Part shown: positions 1 through 8,466 of the stretch, piece by piece
Layout: every line of letters starts with the position of its first letter
Numbering within the stretch: the first letter of the stretch is position 1
Assembly (NCBI GenBank): GCA_025354825.1
Contig: JANXMC010000096.1
Location: 1 to 39,027, forward strand
DNA from: Myxococcales bacterium
Lineage (GTDB): Bacteria > Myxococcota_A > Polyangia > Polyangiales > Polyangiaceae
DNA: 39,027 nucleotides
Direction of reading: 5' to 3'
Program-made: the position numbers and the translations under genes
The notes under the pieces: model-generated
Databases searched by the model: none
Told to the model about the DNA's origin: nothing
What the model saw: only the letters and a program-made list of their open reading frames with translations

Positions 1-2
1 GC

Positions 3-833
3 GTCAAAGCGCCCATCGACCCCGCAGCCTTCGCGACGGAGCAGGTGATCTATCCGTCCAAAGACGGCACGCCCGTCTCCATGTTCGTCGTGCGTCGCAA
101 GGACGTTCCGAGAGACGGCTCGACGCCCTTCCTGCTCACCGGCTACGGCGGGTTCGGCTTCGGCATGACACCGTGGTTCAGCGCGACCCAGTACGCGTGG
201 GTCGAGGCCGGCGGCGGCCTTGCCATCCCCAATCTGCGCGGCGGAAACGAGTACGGCGAGGACTGGCACCGCGCCGGAATGCTCACGAAGAAGCAGAACG
301 TCTTCGACGACTTCATCGGGGCCGCCGAGCACCTCGTGAAAGGCGGTTACACGAAGCCTGAGCGCCTCGTCATCGAGGGCGCCTCCAACGGAGGTCTTCT
401 CGTCGCCGCCGTGGCGGTGCAGCGCCCGGGGCTGTTCCGCGCCGTGCTTTGCGGGGTGCCTGTCATCGACATGCTGCGCTACCCGCTCTGGGGCGACGGC
501 AAGACGTGGATAAGCGAATATGGGTCTTCGAAGGACGAGCCCGTCTTCAAGGCGCTCGTCGCGTACTCGCCGTATCACAACGTCAAACCGGGGACGGCGT
601 ACCCTTCGGTGCTGATGCTCTCGGCGGACGCGGACGACCGTGTGTCGCCGCGCCACGCGTGGAAGATGACGGCAGCGTGGCAAGCGGCGCAGGCGTCCAA
701 CCGGCCTATTCTCATGCGCGTCGAGGCGCACTCAGGCCACGGCGGCGCCGACATGGTGAAGGCGGAAGTCGACCTTGCCGCCGACGAGCTGGCTTTTGCA
801 ATGAATGCGACGGGCCTCCCGCCGCAGCACTGA
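3..833 (+). CDS. Prolyl oligopeptidase family serine peptidase (S9A), 3' part only
   Basis: This is the C-terminal peptidase domain of a prolyl endopeptidase, which cleaves short peptides after proline. The frame is open from base 3, so the gene starts upstream of the window and the beta-propeller is missing. The alpha/beta-hydrolase features are clear: a SKDGT entry strand, the oxyanion-region GYGGFG motif, RGGNEYGEDWH, and the nucleophile elbow EGASNGGLL with the Ser codon at 384-386. The acidic member of the triad lies in SADADDRVSP and the His in EAHSGHGGAD. The stop at 831-833 faces the end of a reverse-strand gene 66 bp away. The family call is firm; substrate and cellular location cannot be judged without the N-terminus. 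Confidence 0.93.
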   Translation, partial: VKAPIDPAAFATEQVIYPSKDGTPVSMFVVRRKDVPRDGSTPFLLTGYGGFGFGMTPWFSATQYAWVEAGGGLAIPNLRGGNEYGEDWHRAGMLTKKQNVFDDFIGAAEHLVKGGYTKPERLVIEGASNGGLLVAAVAVQRPGLFRAVLCGVPVIDMLRYPLWGDGKTWISEYGSSKDEPVFKALVAYSPYHNVKPGTAYPSVLMLSADADDRVSPRHAWKMTAAWQAAQASNRPILMRVEAHSGHGGADMVKAEVDLAADELAFAMNATGLPPQH

Positions 834-899
834 CCGATTCCTCGGCTCGGGCCCCAGCTCACGCCCGCACTCCGCCCCCCTGCGGTCAAAGCCCCACGA

Positions 900-1886
900 T
901 CAGTGGCACTCCGTGTAATACGGCGCGCAGACGTTGTTCGCGCATTGCGAATAGTAGCCACACGCGGTGGTAGATGCGTCGATCGTGCACGCCTCGCCGT
1001 CCTTCAGAACCTTACTGCACGTGGCCGAGCCGACCGGGTTCCCCTGAGCATCGGAGACGGTGTTGCAAACCCCTTCGGCGCACTGAATGGTGACGTCGTT
1101 GCAGGCGTCGCCGGGGAGCGCCCAGGTCACCTTGGTGCAGATGCCGTTCGAGCACGAGTTGCCGGCTTGGCACTCCGAGGTCCTCGCGCAGATGGCACCG
1201 GCGGCGAGGCGCGGGGCGCACGTTCCGCCGATGCACCGCAGGGGGCTTGCGCAGTCACGCTCGTCGCGCGAGCTCGTGATGCGGCACGATTCGCCCTTCT
1301 GGCGGATCGGTTGGCATTTCGTATCGATACATTTGTAGCCAGTCGCGCACTGCCCCGATGTTCCATCACAGGTCGCGCCGGCGGGGATCGTATCGCCACA
1401 CACACCGCAGGGGCCTTCGGTCTGGTAGGTCGTACCGTCTGCTCCCGTGACCTGATTGGTCGGGAGGACGCAGTAGCCCGACGTGCATTGCGAACCGAAG
1501 TTGCATGCTGCGCCCTTTGCCATCGACCCCGGCCACTGGCACGCGGTGAGCGGCTCGTCGCAGGCGGCCGATTCTTCCTGGCGCGTGCACGCGTCGAACA
1601 TCGCCGGCGTCGGTTTCACACCGGGGAGGCTCGCGTAGTCTTTACACCCCTGAATCGACGCCGCGCGCGTGTCCGCCGGGTCGGGGTTTGCGCCGGTACA
1701 ACGCAAGGCGCGAGCTCTGTACACGTCGTAATCATGGGAGCACGCCGCCTCGAGCGACGCTTCCGTGAACAGCGGCGGCAGGTCGGAGCCGTTCACCGTG
1801 GACGAGCACGCGAGGGGAGAGAACAGCGCGAACGAGAGGGTCGCGGCGCCGGCGAACGTTGCGCGCGTGCGAGAGAACGGGTTCAT
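900..1886 (-). CDS. Cysteine-rich secreted lipoprotein, myxobacterial type
   Basis: This 328-residue protein has unknown function. The ATG at 1886 is preferred over the much longer open frame upstream because it is followed at once by a basic then hydrophobic export signal (MNPFSRTRATFAGAATLSF) ending in SPLACSS, a plausible lipobox, and because a GAGG stretch lies a few bases before it. The mature part is rich in Cys arranged in short repeated blocks such as GSQCTSGYC, SGQCATGYKC, ASPLRCIGGTC and GNSCSNGIC. This resembles the Cys-rich repeats of many myxobacterial surface proteins. It probably sits at the outer membrane with disulfide-stabilised modules. It lies downstream of the kinase gene in the same direction but 259 bp away, so it probably has its own promoter. 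Confidence 0.8.
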   Translation of the reverse strand: MNPFSRTRATFAGAATLSFALFSPLACSSTVNGSDLPPLFTEASLEAACSHDYDVYRARALRCTGANPDPADTRAASIQGCKDYASLPGVKPTPAMFDACTRQEESAACDEPLTACQWPGSMAKGAACNFGSQCTSGYCVLPTNQVTGADGTTYQTEGPCGVCGDTIPAGATCDGTSGQCATGYKCIDTKCQPIRQKGESCRITSSRDERDCASPLRCIGGTCAPRLAAGAICARTSECQAGNSCSNGICTKVTWALPGDACNDVTIQCAEGVCNTVSDAQGNPVGSATCSKVLKDGEACTIDASTTACGYYSQCANNVCAPYYTECH

Positions 1887-2145
1887 GGATCCTCGAAGGA
1901 AGTGGGAGAGCAAGGGAGTGTCTACGGGCGAGAGTACCGGCAAGAGCACGAGCCGCGCCAGTCGCGCGAGCCTCGAGTTAGCCCGTGTATCGGCCCCTTC
2001 GCGTCGCGGTCGTAGCCATAGGTTCACACGAGGCGCGACGGCGCGCGCAGTGCTACGCCCATCGGAACCTATGCGTCGCTCCGTGCTCCTTTTCGCGCTC
2101 GCATCGATGGTCGGCTGCCACCGCACGGTTAGCGCGGCGTTCGCC

Positions 2146-3684
2146 TCACAACCCTGTTCGTATCGTTCGCCCTTTGACCAAGTCTGTCTCGGCGCTCGGC
2201 GCGGCGGTCGTCGTAACCGCCGCGGAGGCGGACGGCGCGGCTTTCGGATCTTTCGCCGCGCGCAACGCGGCCAACGCCGCGGCCTCTTTTTCGCGCTCGC
2301 GGCGCGACTGTGAGGTCGACGTTGATGCAGCCGTGGCGCTGGGTGCGGCCGACGCCGACGGGCTCGCCGCAACGGCGGCTTCGACGGCCGGCGCGATCGT
2401 GGCCACCACTGGCGGCGGCGCAATCGGCGGCGCCGTCACGACGGGCTCCGCAACCACGCCGATACCCTGCGCACCGGCGCTGGGCGGCGGTGCGCCGCGC
2501 CCCTGCATCACTTTGAGCGCGGCGAAGCCACCGCCCGCGAGGAGCACCACCGCCGCGACGGCGATGCCGGCCGCGACACCCGACGAGCCGCGGGGCGGGT
2601 CGCCCTGCGTGCGAATGGGCGCGGCGACGTTGGGGATCGACCCCGCCGTTTTCGAGAGCTTGCCTGCGACCACCATGGGCGGGCCGCCCGCCGCCGACGT
2701 CTGCATATCGGGCGAGGGCGTCACGACGTGCATCACCGGCAGTTGATGGGCCTGCGTCGTCACGTTTCCGACGTTGCCGCCGCCTGCGAAGGACGGGCTC
2801 GAGATTCCGGTCGTCATCCCGAACGAGGACATCCATTCGTGGACGGCTTGGGCGAACTCTTGCGCGGTCTGGAAGCGCGTGTCGACCTCGCGGGCCATCG
2901 CTTTCATGATGATCGCCGCGAAGCGCGGATCGAGCCCGGCGACGATCTTCGTAGGGTCGGGCGGAGGCTCGAGGACGATCTTGAACATCAGCTCGTTGAA
3001 CGTGTCGGCCAAGAACGGGACTTGCCCGGTGGCGCACTCGTAGAGGACGACGCCTGCAGAATACAAATCCGAACGGTGGTCGGTGCTCTTCGCGCCGCGC
3101 GCCTGTTCGGGAGACATGTAATAGGGCGTCCCGATGACCGCGCCCGTGCGCGTCATGCTCATGGCCGAATCGCCTGAGAGGTTATTGAACTTCGAGACTC
3201 CGAAGTCGACGATCTTGACGAAGTCGCCCGCCGTCTTCTTGTTTCGCACCAGAAAGATGTTATCCGGCTTCAGATCGCGGTGAACGATGCCCGCGTGGTG
3301 GGCGGCGCCGAGCCCTTCGAGCATTTGCAACATGAGCGGCGCAATCTCGTGGGCGGCCATGCGCCCTGACGAGCGAATGCGGCTCGAGAGATTTTCGCCG
3401 TCCAAGTATTCCATGACCATGTAGCGCGCGCCGCTCGGCAGCTCGCCCAGGTCGAACACTTCGACGATATGGTCCGAGCCTATCTTGCCCGCGGCCTGCG
3501 CCTCGCGCTCGAAGCGCTCGACGGCGGCGCCGTTGTTGGCAATCCCCGCGTGAAGGACTTTGATGGCCACGCGGTGGTGAATACGGACGTTCTCACCCTC
3601 GTAGACGGCGCCCATTCCGCCTTCGCCCAGGAGGCGGACGATGCGGTACTTCTTGTCGATGAGCTCGCCGATTGTGACTTCCAT
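2146..3684 (-). CDS. Membrane-anchored Hanks-type serine/threonine protein kinase
   Basis: This 512-residue protein should phosphorylate Ser/Thr residues on partner proteins. The kinase domain covers about residues 14-285, with glycine loop LGEGGMGAVYEG, ATP-binding Lys42 in AIKV, catalytic loop HRDLKPDN (Asp137), the DFG Asp160 and the activation-segment end GTPYYMSPEQ. All catalytic residues are present, so it is predicted active. A Pro/Ala/Gln-rich linker leads to one transmembrane segment at about residues 369-391, followed by an Ala/Pro/Ser-rich tail that would be extracytoplasmic and shows no recognisable sensor domain. The gene follows the PEGA-protein gene by 42 bp and lies near a PP2C phosphatase, so the three probably form one phosphosignalling unit. 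A purine-rich GAGAGGG precedes the ATG. Confidence 0.95.
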   Translation of the reverse strand: MEVTIGELIDKKYRIVRLLGEGGMGAVYEGENVRIHHRVAIKVLHAGIANNGAAVERFEREAQAAGKIGSDHIVEVFDLGELPSGARYMVMEYLDGENLSSRIRSSGRMAAHEIAPLMLQMLEGLGAAHHAGIVHRDLKPDNIFLVRNKKTAGDFVKIVDFGVSKFNNLSGDSAMSMTRTGAVIGTPYYMSPEQARGAKSTDHRSDLYSAGVVLYECATGQVPFLADTFNELMFKIVLEPPPDPTKIVAGLDPRFAAIIMKAMAREVDTRFQTAQEFAQAVHEWMSSFGMTTGISSPSFAGGGNVGNVTTQAHQLPVMHVVTPSPDMQTSAAGGPPMVVAGKLSKTAGSIPNVAAPIRTQGDPPRGSSGVAAGIAVAAVVLLAGGGFAALKVMQGRGAPPPSAGAQGIGVVAEPVVTAPPIAPPPVVATIAPAVEAAVAASPSASAAPSATAASTSTSQSRREREKEAAALAALRAAKDPKAAPSASAAVTTTAAPSAETDLVKGRTIRTGL

Positions 3685-3726
3685 CGTAAACCCTCTCGCG
3701 TCAGCTCAAGTTCCCCCAAAGACGAA

Positions 3727-4761
3727 TCAGAAATTCCCGAATACCGAAATGCCGCCGCCGCCCGGGCGGTATTCGGGAGTCCACGCGACGGTGGGCGAAG
3801 CCGGTTTCGTCACGTTGCCGACGGTGGCCGGCGCAGGGTCGCTGGAGAAGTAGAAGTACGTCGTGAGCCCCGCCGAGACGATGGCCGCGCCGAAACAGAC
3901 GTCGGCGACGAGATTCAGCGTTTGGCCCGAGTCTTTGATCGACTTCGCGTTGACGGGGTCGGTTCCGTTGTTCGCCTTGTCGTAGTCGCTGTGCTTCGAG
4001 CTCGCCAAAATGCCGGTCACCACACCACCCGCGAGGAATGCGCCGGTGGCCGCTCCGAACAGCCAGACGGTGGCAGGCGTCTTGCGCGACGAATTGACCG
4101 GCGTGAGCACGCCGCGGGTATCGGCGACGGCGGCGGGCTTTTTCAGCTCGAACGTGTGCTCGCCCATCTCGGCGCCGTTCGCATCGACCTCCCACACGAC
4201 GTCCGGGTAGCCGGCGAGCTTCGCCGTGAGCGTGTGCTGACCTTGGCGGATACCGAGCTTGGTGGGGGCCGTAATCGGCCCGTAGGTATTCGTAATACGC
4301 TCGCCACGTGACGGAAGTCGCGTATCGAAGATCTGCGCGCCGGGGGGCGAGCTCGTTACGGTGATGTGCGCGACTCCGACCTTGAGCGTGCCCAAATCGG
4401 CTTTAACCTGGGCGATCTCGGCGGGCGCGAGATCGGGCGCCTCGGCGATGTACTTCTCGAAGGCGACGATGGCTTCGTCGTCCCGTTCGAGCTTCATCGC
4501 GCAGAGACCGAGATTGCCCAAAATCTTGTACGAAGGCGAAGCGGCATAGGCCGCTTTGAACTCGCGATAGGCCTCTTCGTAGCGGGGCCCTTCGGGATCC
4601 TTCAGCAGATTGACGCCGGCGGTGAAGCGCGCGCGCGCGTCGTCGGTAATCGCCACGTCGGCGGCGTGCGCCTTGGGCGCGCCTGCCATCAACGACGTCG
4701 TCGCCAATGCAAAAGGAACGGCAATACGACCGAGTTTGGAAAGGCGTGCGCGGGCCATCAT
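3727..4761 (-). CDS. Exported TPR/PEGA-domain membrane protein
   Basis: This protein of about 344 residues has unknown specific function. From the ATG at 4761 it has a signal peptide ending near APKAHA-AD. Next come tetratricopeptide-like helices (YEEAYREFKAAY, ILGNLGLCAMKL, AIVAFEKYIAEAPD), a PEGA-like beta domain (HITVTSSPPGAQIFD to GQHTLTAKLAGY) and two hydrophobic helices near ATVWLFGAATGAFLAGG and ADVCFGAAIVSAGL. An in-frame GTG at 4779 is an alternative start, and neither start has a convincing ribosome-binding site. TPR+PEGA proteins beside Ser/Thr kinases are common in myxobacteria. The position between the phosphatase and kinase genes suggests an envelope-side partner of the kinase, which is an inference. 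Confidence 0.85.
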   Translation of the reverse strand: MMARARLSKLGRIAVPFALATTSLMAGAPKAHAADVAITDDARARFTAGVNLLKDPEGPRYEEAYREFKAAYAASPSYKILGNLGLCAMKLERDDEAIVAFEKYIAEAPDLAPAEIAQVKADLGTLKVGVAHITVTSSPPGAQIFDTRLPSRGERITNTYGPITAPTKLGIRQGQHTLTAKLAGYPDVVWEVDANGAEMGEHTFELKKPAAVADTRGVLTPVNSSRKTPATVWLFGAATGAFLAGGVVTGILASSKHSDYDKANNGTDPVNAKSIKDSGQTLNLVADVCFGAAIVSAGLTTYFYFSSDPAPATVGNVTKPASPTVAWTPEYRPGGGGISVFGNF

Positions 4762-4904
4762 CCCAAAGGACGTTACCACAGGACTGGCCGTTTACAGGTA
4801 AAACCCGCGGGAAAACGCGGTGCGCGGCGCGCTCTACTGCGCCTTAGATCAGCCTACAAACGGGTGACATGCGCGGGCGCGAAGATACGTAAGACTGCAC
4901 CCCT

Positions 4905-6122
4905 TCATCGCATTCGCCCTGCAAGGTGGCGTGCGAGCCTTTCGTACAGAGCGGACGCAAGGCGTGCATCGGCCGCGCACACTTCACGAAAGTCGTCGGC
5001 CCGAAGGCGCAATACGCGAAGCGGCGTCGTGGCTTTGCAAAGCACGTTCGACTGCCCCATTCCGAGGAGCGATTCCGGGTAAAGCAGCGCGCTCGCACCA
5101 AAGGCCTGCCCGCCGGGCGCCTCGATTTCGCCTTGAAGCACGACGTAGGCGACCCGGTCGGTCGTCGACACGCGAGGCAAAGGTTCACCTTCGTGGATAT
5201 CGACCTCCACGGCCATCGCAAGGGCGCGAAGAAGGAGGCCGTCGGGCATGTCGCAGAGGAGAGGACAGCGTCGTGCGGTTTCGAAATCCCGCGCATCGAG
5301 GATCGGGTCGCCGTTGTCCTCGCGAATGCGCGTGGGAGGCCCGACGTCGATCACCAACGCCGTCGCGTTGTCGCGGCCGCCCCGCGCGAGGGCCGCGCCG
5401 ACGAGCGCCGTAGCCGCGTTCGCGCTGCCTGGGACAGCGGCGTGGGTCGATAGAATCGACTCGTCGCCGAGCATCTCGTGAACACCGTCCGTGGTCACGA
5501 CCAGCCTGTCGCCCGGTGCCACGTGAACGACGACGCAATCCGAATAGAGAACATCGGCGCGGCCAATCGCGTTCAGGAGTTGGTTATGCACCGTCGCCCG
5601 TTTTGCGAGCGTCACCTTGCCTTGGGCAACGAGGAGCGCCCGCGAGTCGTGATCGTGGGTGACTTGAATCGTCGTCGACGGCCTCACGAGGTAGATGCGA
5701 CCGTCGCCCACGTGCAGCAGGAAGATGCGGTCGCGCACAAGAAGCGCGACGTCGAGCGTGCACCCCATGGCGCTCTGCCCCTCGCGCGACATCGCTTCGG
5801 CGCGCACGGCGGCGTTCGCTTTCTCGGCTGACTTGCGCAGGATTTCGAAGATTCCACGGCGCGCTTCGAGGCTCGGCTCGCGGCGATAGGCGTCGATGGC
5901 GGCGACCGCGCCGGTGTCACCGAGAGACGCAAGCACCGTGTCGACGCAGAGCTCGGCGGCGACCTCGCCGGCAAGGTGGCCACCCATGCCGTCGGCTACC
6001 GCGAAGAGTGAGAGGGATGGATCCACCCGCCATACATCTTCGTTGTTCGAGCGGACGTGCCCGATGTGCGTAACGCCGGCGTAATCGACTGCGAAATCGA
6101 AACGCGGCACGTCGCGATTCAT
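4905..6122 (-). CDS. PP2C-type protein phosphatase fused to a cyclic-nucleotide-binding-like domain
   Basis: This 405-residue cytoplasmic protein should remove phosphate from Ser/Thr residues. The N-terminal PP2C domain (about 1-260) carries the metal-binding motifs RSNNED (Glu28/Asp29), ADGMGGH (Asp44) and GGRDNATALVIDV. The C-terminal part, about 280-400, has the beta-roll pattern of CRP/CAP cyclic-nucleotide-binding domains: CPLLCDMPDGLLLRAL, DIHEGEPL, VLQGEIEAPGG, YPESLLGMG, then LRLRADDF and C-terminal helices. The classic phosphate-binding cassette is not obvious, so ligand binding is uncertain. It heads a minus-strand run leading to a PEGA protein and a Ser/Thr kinase, so the natural guess is that it opposes that kinase. 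No clear ribosome-binding site precedes the ATG. Confidence 0.9.
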   Translation of the reverse strand: MNRDVPRFDFAVDYAGVTHIGHVRSNNEDVWRVDPSLSLFAVADGMGGHLAGEVAAELCVDTVLASLGDTGAVAAIDAYRREPSLEARRGIFEILRKSAEKANAAVRAEAMSREGQSAMGCTLDVALLVRDRIFLLHVGDGRIYLVRPSTTIQVTHDHDSRALLVAQGKVTLAKRATVHNQLLNAIGRADVLYSDCVVVHVAPGDRLVVTTDGVHEMLGDESILSTHAAVPGSANAATALVGAALARGGRDNATALVIDVGPPTRIREDNGDPILDARDFETARRCPLLCDMPDGLLLRALAMAVEVDIHEGEPLPRVSTTDRVAYVVLQGEIEAPGGQAFGASALLYPESLLGMGQSNVLCKATTPLRVLRLRADDFREVCAADARLASALYERLARHLAGRMR

Positions 6123-6227
6123 AACGACGAGCGTACACGCTGTTTCGCACGCGGCGGTACTTCCTAGCGGCGTGCTAAGGTCTCCCTCGTTCGCTGCGGT
6201 TTATGCGCGGCGCTTGGAGGAGTCGAC

Positions 6228-7436
6228 ATGGGTGGGACGGTCCGTTTGGGCACGCTAGCTCCGTTGGTGCTCATCGTTGCAATGGGGGGCGCGGTCTATG
6301 CGGGCTGCTCGTCGACGTCCGACGAAACGCCTACAGACGGCGGAACGAAGAGCGACGCTCCGGCGCCGGTCGTCGACAGCGGCGCCGACGTCGTCGTGGA
6401 TGCGGCCCCCGCCGATGCCCACAACGACGCCTTCGACTGCGCGGCAAGCCTCACCGCCGGCGGCGGCGTCTTCCCGATGGACCTCCGCTGCGCAGGGCTC
6501 TATTCCGATTGGGCGACCAAGACGGTTGACGCCAAAGCCGTCGCCTTCACGCCTGGGTACACGCTCTGGAGCGACGGCGCGCTGAAGCAGCGATGGATCT
6601 CGATCCCCGCCGGAACGAAAATCGATACCAGCGATATGGACGAATGGGTCTTTCCCGTCGGCACGCGAATCTGGAAAGAGTTCGCGCTGGGCGGAAAGCG
6701 CATCGAAACGCGCATTTTCACGAAGCTCGCGGCCACCGCTGGCCAGGGCATCAAGAATTGGGACTATACCGTTTATCGCTGGTCGGACGACGAGACCTCC
6801 GCCACGAAAATGGAGGGGGGCGAGCAAGAGGTCAACGGAACCAAATACCAAATACCGCCGAAGGCTCAGTGCAGCTCGTGCCACAACGGGCGGCTCGACG
6901 TGGTCTTGGGGTTCGATGCCATCAGTCTTTCCGGCGCCAACGCGGCGGGTCTCACGCTCGCGGGCCTCATGGCGGCAGACCTCCTGTCGGCGCCCCCCGT
7001 CACCGCGCCGCTCATCCCCGAAGACACGACCGGCAGCGCGCGCGAGGCGTTCGGCTGGCTCCACTCCAATTGCGGCACCTCGTGCCACAACGCAAACCCC
7101 ACCGCCCTCGCCACGGGGTCGACGTTGCCCAAGTTTCGCGTGAGCGCGAAGGATATTCTCGCGGCGACGGCCGCCGGCGCGCCCCTCAAGGTCACGCACC
7201 TAGACGGCTACACGACCACGGTGAACAAGGCGTCGCAATATACCGAATACGCGGCCTACGTTCGCATCAAGCCAAACGACCCTACGAACAGCCTCGTCAG
7301 CAAGCTCGCGGGAAGCCGTAAGGATCCGGTCTTCCGCCAGATGCCGCCCATCTTGTCGAACATTGCCGACCAGAACGGCGTCAACAAGGTGAACGTCTGG
7401 ATTGCCAACATGCCGCCCATCGTCGACGGCGGGTGA
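6228..7436 (+). CDS. Lipoprotein with cytochrome c-like CXXCH motifs
   Basis: This 402-residue protein starts at an ATG preceded by GGAGG (spacing about 8). The signal peptide ends in the lipobox VYAGC (Cys27), followed by an Asp/Gly-rich linker typical of outer-membrane lipoproteins. The first half has a beta-rich region with GYTLWSDGALKQRW, VFPVGTRIWKEF and YTVYRWSDDE. Two heme-binding-like sites follow: CSSCH at residues 215-219 and CGTSCH at 282-287. The second has three rather than two residues between the Cys, so covalent heme there is unproven. The protein resembles secreted cytochrome-like proteins of myxobacteria with a repeated propeller-like N-terminal half. A role in periplasmic or surface redox chemistry is inferred. 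It converges on the gene ending at 7536. Confidence 0.82.
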   Translation: MGGTVRLGTLAPLVLIVAMGGAVYAGCSSTSDETPTDGGTKSDAPAPVVDSGADVVVDAAPADAHNDAFDCAASLTAGGGVFPMDLRCAGLYSDWATKTVDAKAVAFTPGYTLWSDGALKQRWISIPAGTKIDTSDMDEWVFPVGTRIWKEFALGGKRIETRIFTKLAATAGQGIKNWDYTVYRWSDDETSATKMEGGEQEVNGTKYQIPPKAQCSSCHNGRLDVVLGFDAISLSGANAAGLTLAGLMAADLLSAPPVTAPLIPEDTTGSAREAFGWLHSNCGTSCHNANPTALATGSTLPKFRVSAKDILAATAAGAPLKVTHLDGYTTTVNKASQYTEYAAYVRIKPNDPTNSLVSKLAGSRKDPVFRQMPPILSNIADQNGVNKVNVWIANMPPIVDGG

Positions 7437-7449
7437 TGCTCTTCTGAAA

Positions 7450-7507
7450 ACGACGACGCCCTCTCTCGAATGCCTAATTGGCAGTCGAAAGAGGGCGCGC
7501 TCGTCGT
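7450..7507. terminator. Long hairpin between convergent genes, probable bidirectional terminator
   Basis: An inverted repeat pairs GCCCTCTCTCGA (7458-7469) with TCGAAAGAGGGC (7485-7496), with one mismatch, around a 15-base loop. The stem can be extended outward by ACGACG against CGTCGT. On the reverse strand it is followed by TTTT, which suits termination of the gene ending at 7536. On the forward strand there is no T run. It fills the 99-bp gap between two convergent genes. Confidence 0.7.
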
Positions 7508-7535
7508 GCTTACATACGATTCGCGTCGTCGCGAA

Positions 7536-8387
7536 TCACGCCTCGGCGGACGCGGCTTCCTCGGCAACCGGGGCTGCGCCGTTCGTGTGCGCGACGGCTT
7601 CGACGCCCGCTTCGGCCTCGCCCTTCGCCTTGCGCGGCGCCTTCTTCTTCGAGATCGGCGGCGCCACCGTGTCGGCGTCGCCCTCGGCCCAACGCAAGTA
7701 CGTCACCGCGCGGCGGGTGGCCTCGTAGGCCGTCACGAGCAGCGTGAAGGCGCGGGCGCGAATCTCACTCGGCTCCTTCGAGCCCTTCTTGGTCGCCTGC
7801 TTTTTTGCGGCGAGCGCGAACATCAGCTCGGGGCCGAGCTTTGCGGCGCGTTCGAGCTCTTTCTTCTCGACCGCCGTCTTCGCGGCGACTTGCGGCCACG
7901 CGGCGGCGAAGAGCTGCGCGAGCGTCACGATGTCCTTCGCGGCATCGAGGTCGCCCTGGCCGCGACGGATCGCCGCGACCTGCTCCTTGTCCATGAGGCC
8001 ACGGAACGCGAGCGCCTCAGCGCCGATGAGAAGGCCTTCGCGAAGGGTGGTCGCCTCGTCGATGAGCGCCTTGCCCGCTTCGGAATCGCCCGAGTGGTTC
8101 GCGAGAATGTCGGCGAACCATGCGGCGTGCGCGATCTCCTCGAGCTCGTCGATGTAGTGCGCCGGGTGCTGCGGCAGCTCGGTCGCGACCGCGTCGCGAA
8201 GCTCGCGCAACTTGGGGAGCGCGGCGAGGACGGTGGTCACGGCGGCGGAGACGTCGCTCTCGATGACGAGCACAGAGTCTTTCGGGATCGCAAGGAGCTT
8301 CGCTTCGACGTTGGCAAACGCTTCGGGCGCCTTCGCCGGCGTAAGAGCCACTCCTTCAACAACTGCATCTTTTCGGGGTCGCGCCAT
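7536..8387 (-). CDS. Conserved hypothetical protein, helical, basic Lys/Ala-rich tail
   Basis: This 283-residue protein is not assigned to a family I can name. It has no signal peptide or membrane segment. The sequence is almost entirely predicted helix and Ala-rich, with a region PKLRELRDAVATELPQ and a distinctive segment EATRRAVTYLRWAEGDAD near residue 230. It ends in a low-complexity Lys/Ala/Glu-rich tail (SKKKAPRKAKGEAEAG) that could bind nucleic acid or be disordered. Proteins with the TRRAVTYLRW-type segment are, to my recollection, widespread and unnamed in Polyangia. A GGAG lies about 9-12 bases before the ATG. The gene appears to stand alone: the importer gene on the same strand upstream ends at 8467, and the hairpin at 7450-7507 follows its stop. 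Confidence 0.75.
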   Translation of the reverse strand: MARPRKDAVVEGVALTPAKAPEAFANVEAKLLAIPKDSVLVIESDVSAAVTTVLAALPKLRELRDAVATELPQHPAHYIDELEEIAHAAWFADILANHSGDSEAGKALIDEATTLREGLLIGAEALAFRGLMDKEQVAAIRRGQGDLDAAKDIVTLAQLFAAAWPQVAAKTAVEKKELERAAKLGPELMFALAAKKQATKKGSKEPSEIRARAFTLLVTAYEATRRAVTYLRWAEGDADTVAPPISKKKAPRKAKGEAEAGVEAVAHTNGAAPVAEEAASAEA

Positions 8388-8466
8388 CGTTCACACTCCA
8401 CGTCGAGGGGGGGCGCGCACCCTGCCAAAAAATGGGCGATGCGCCAACCCGTGGCGGTCATAATCG

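Noticed and set aside
1887-2423. Longer N-terminus of the Cys-rich lipoprotein
   Set aside because: The open frame upstream is Arg/Pro-rich, antisense-like, and would bury the signal peptide that begins at 1886.
4805-4820. CCGCG-GGAAAA-CGCGG hairpin between the PP2C and PEGA genes
   Set aside because: A five-base GC stem is expected by chance in DNA this GC-rich and there is no T run.
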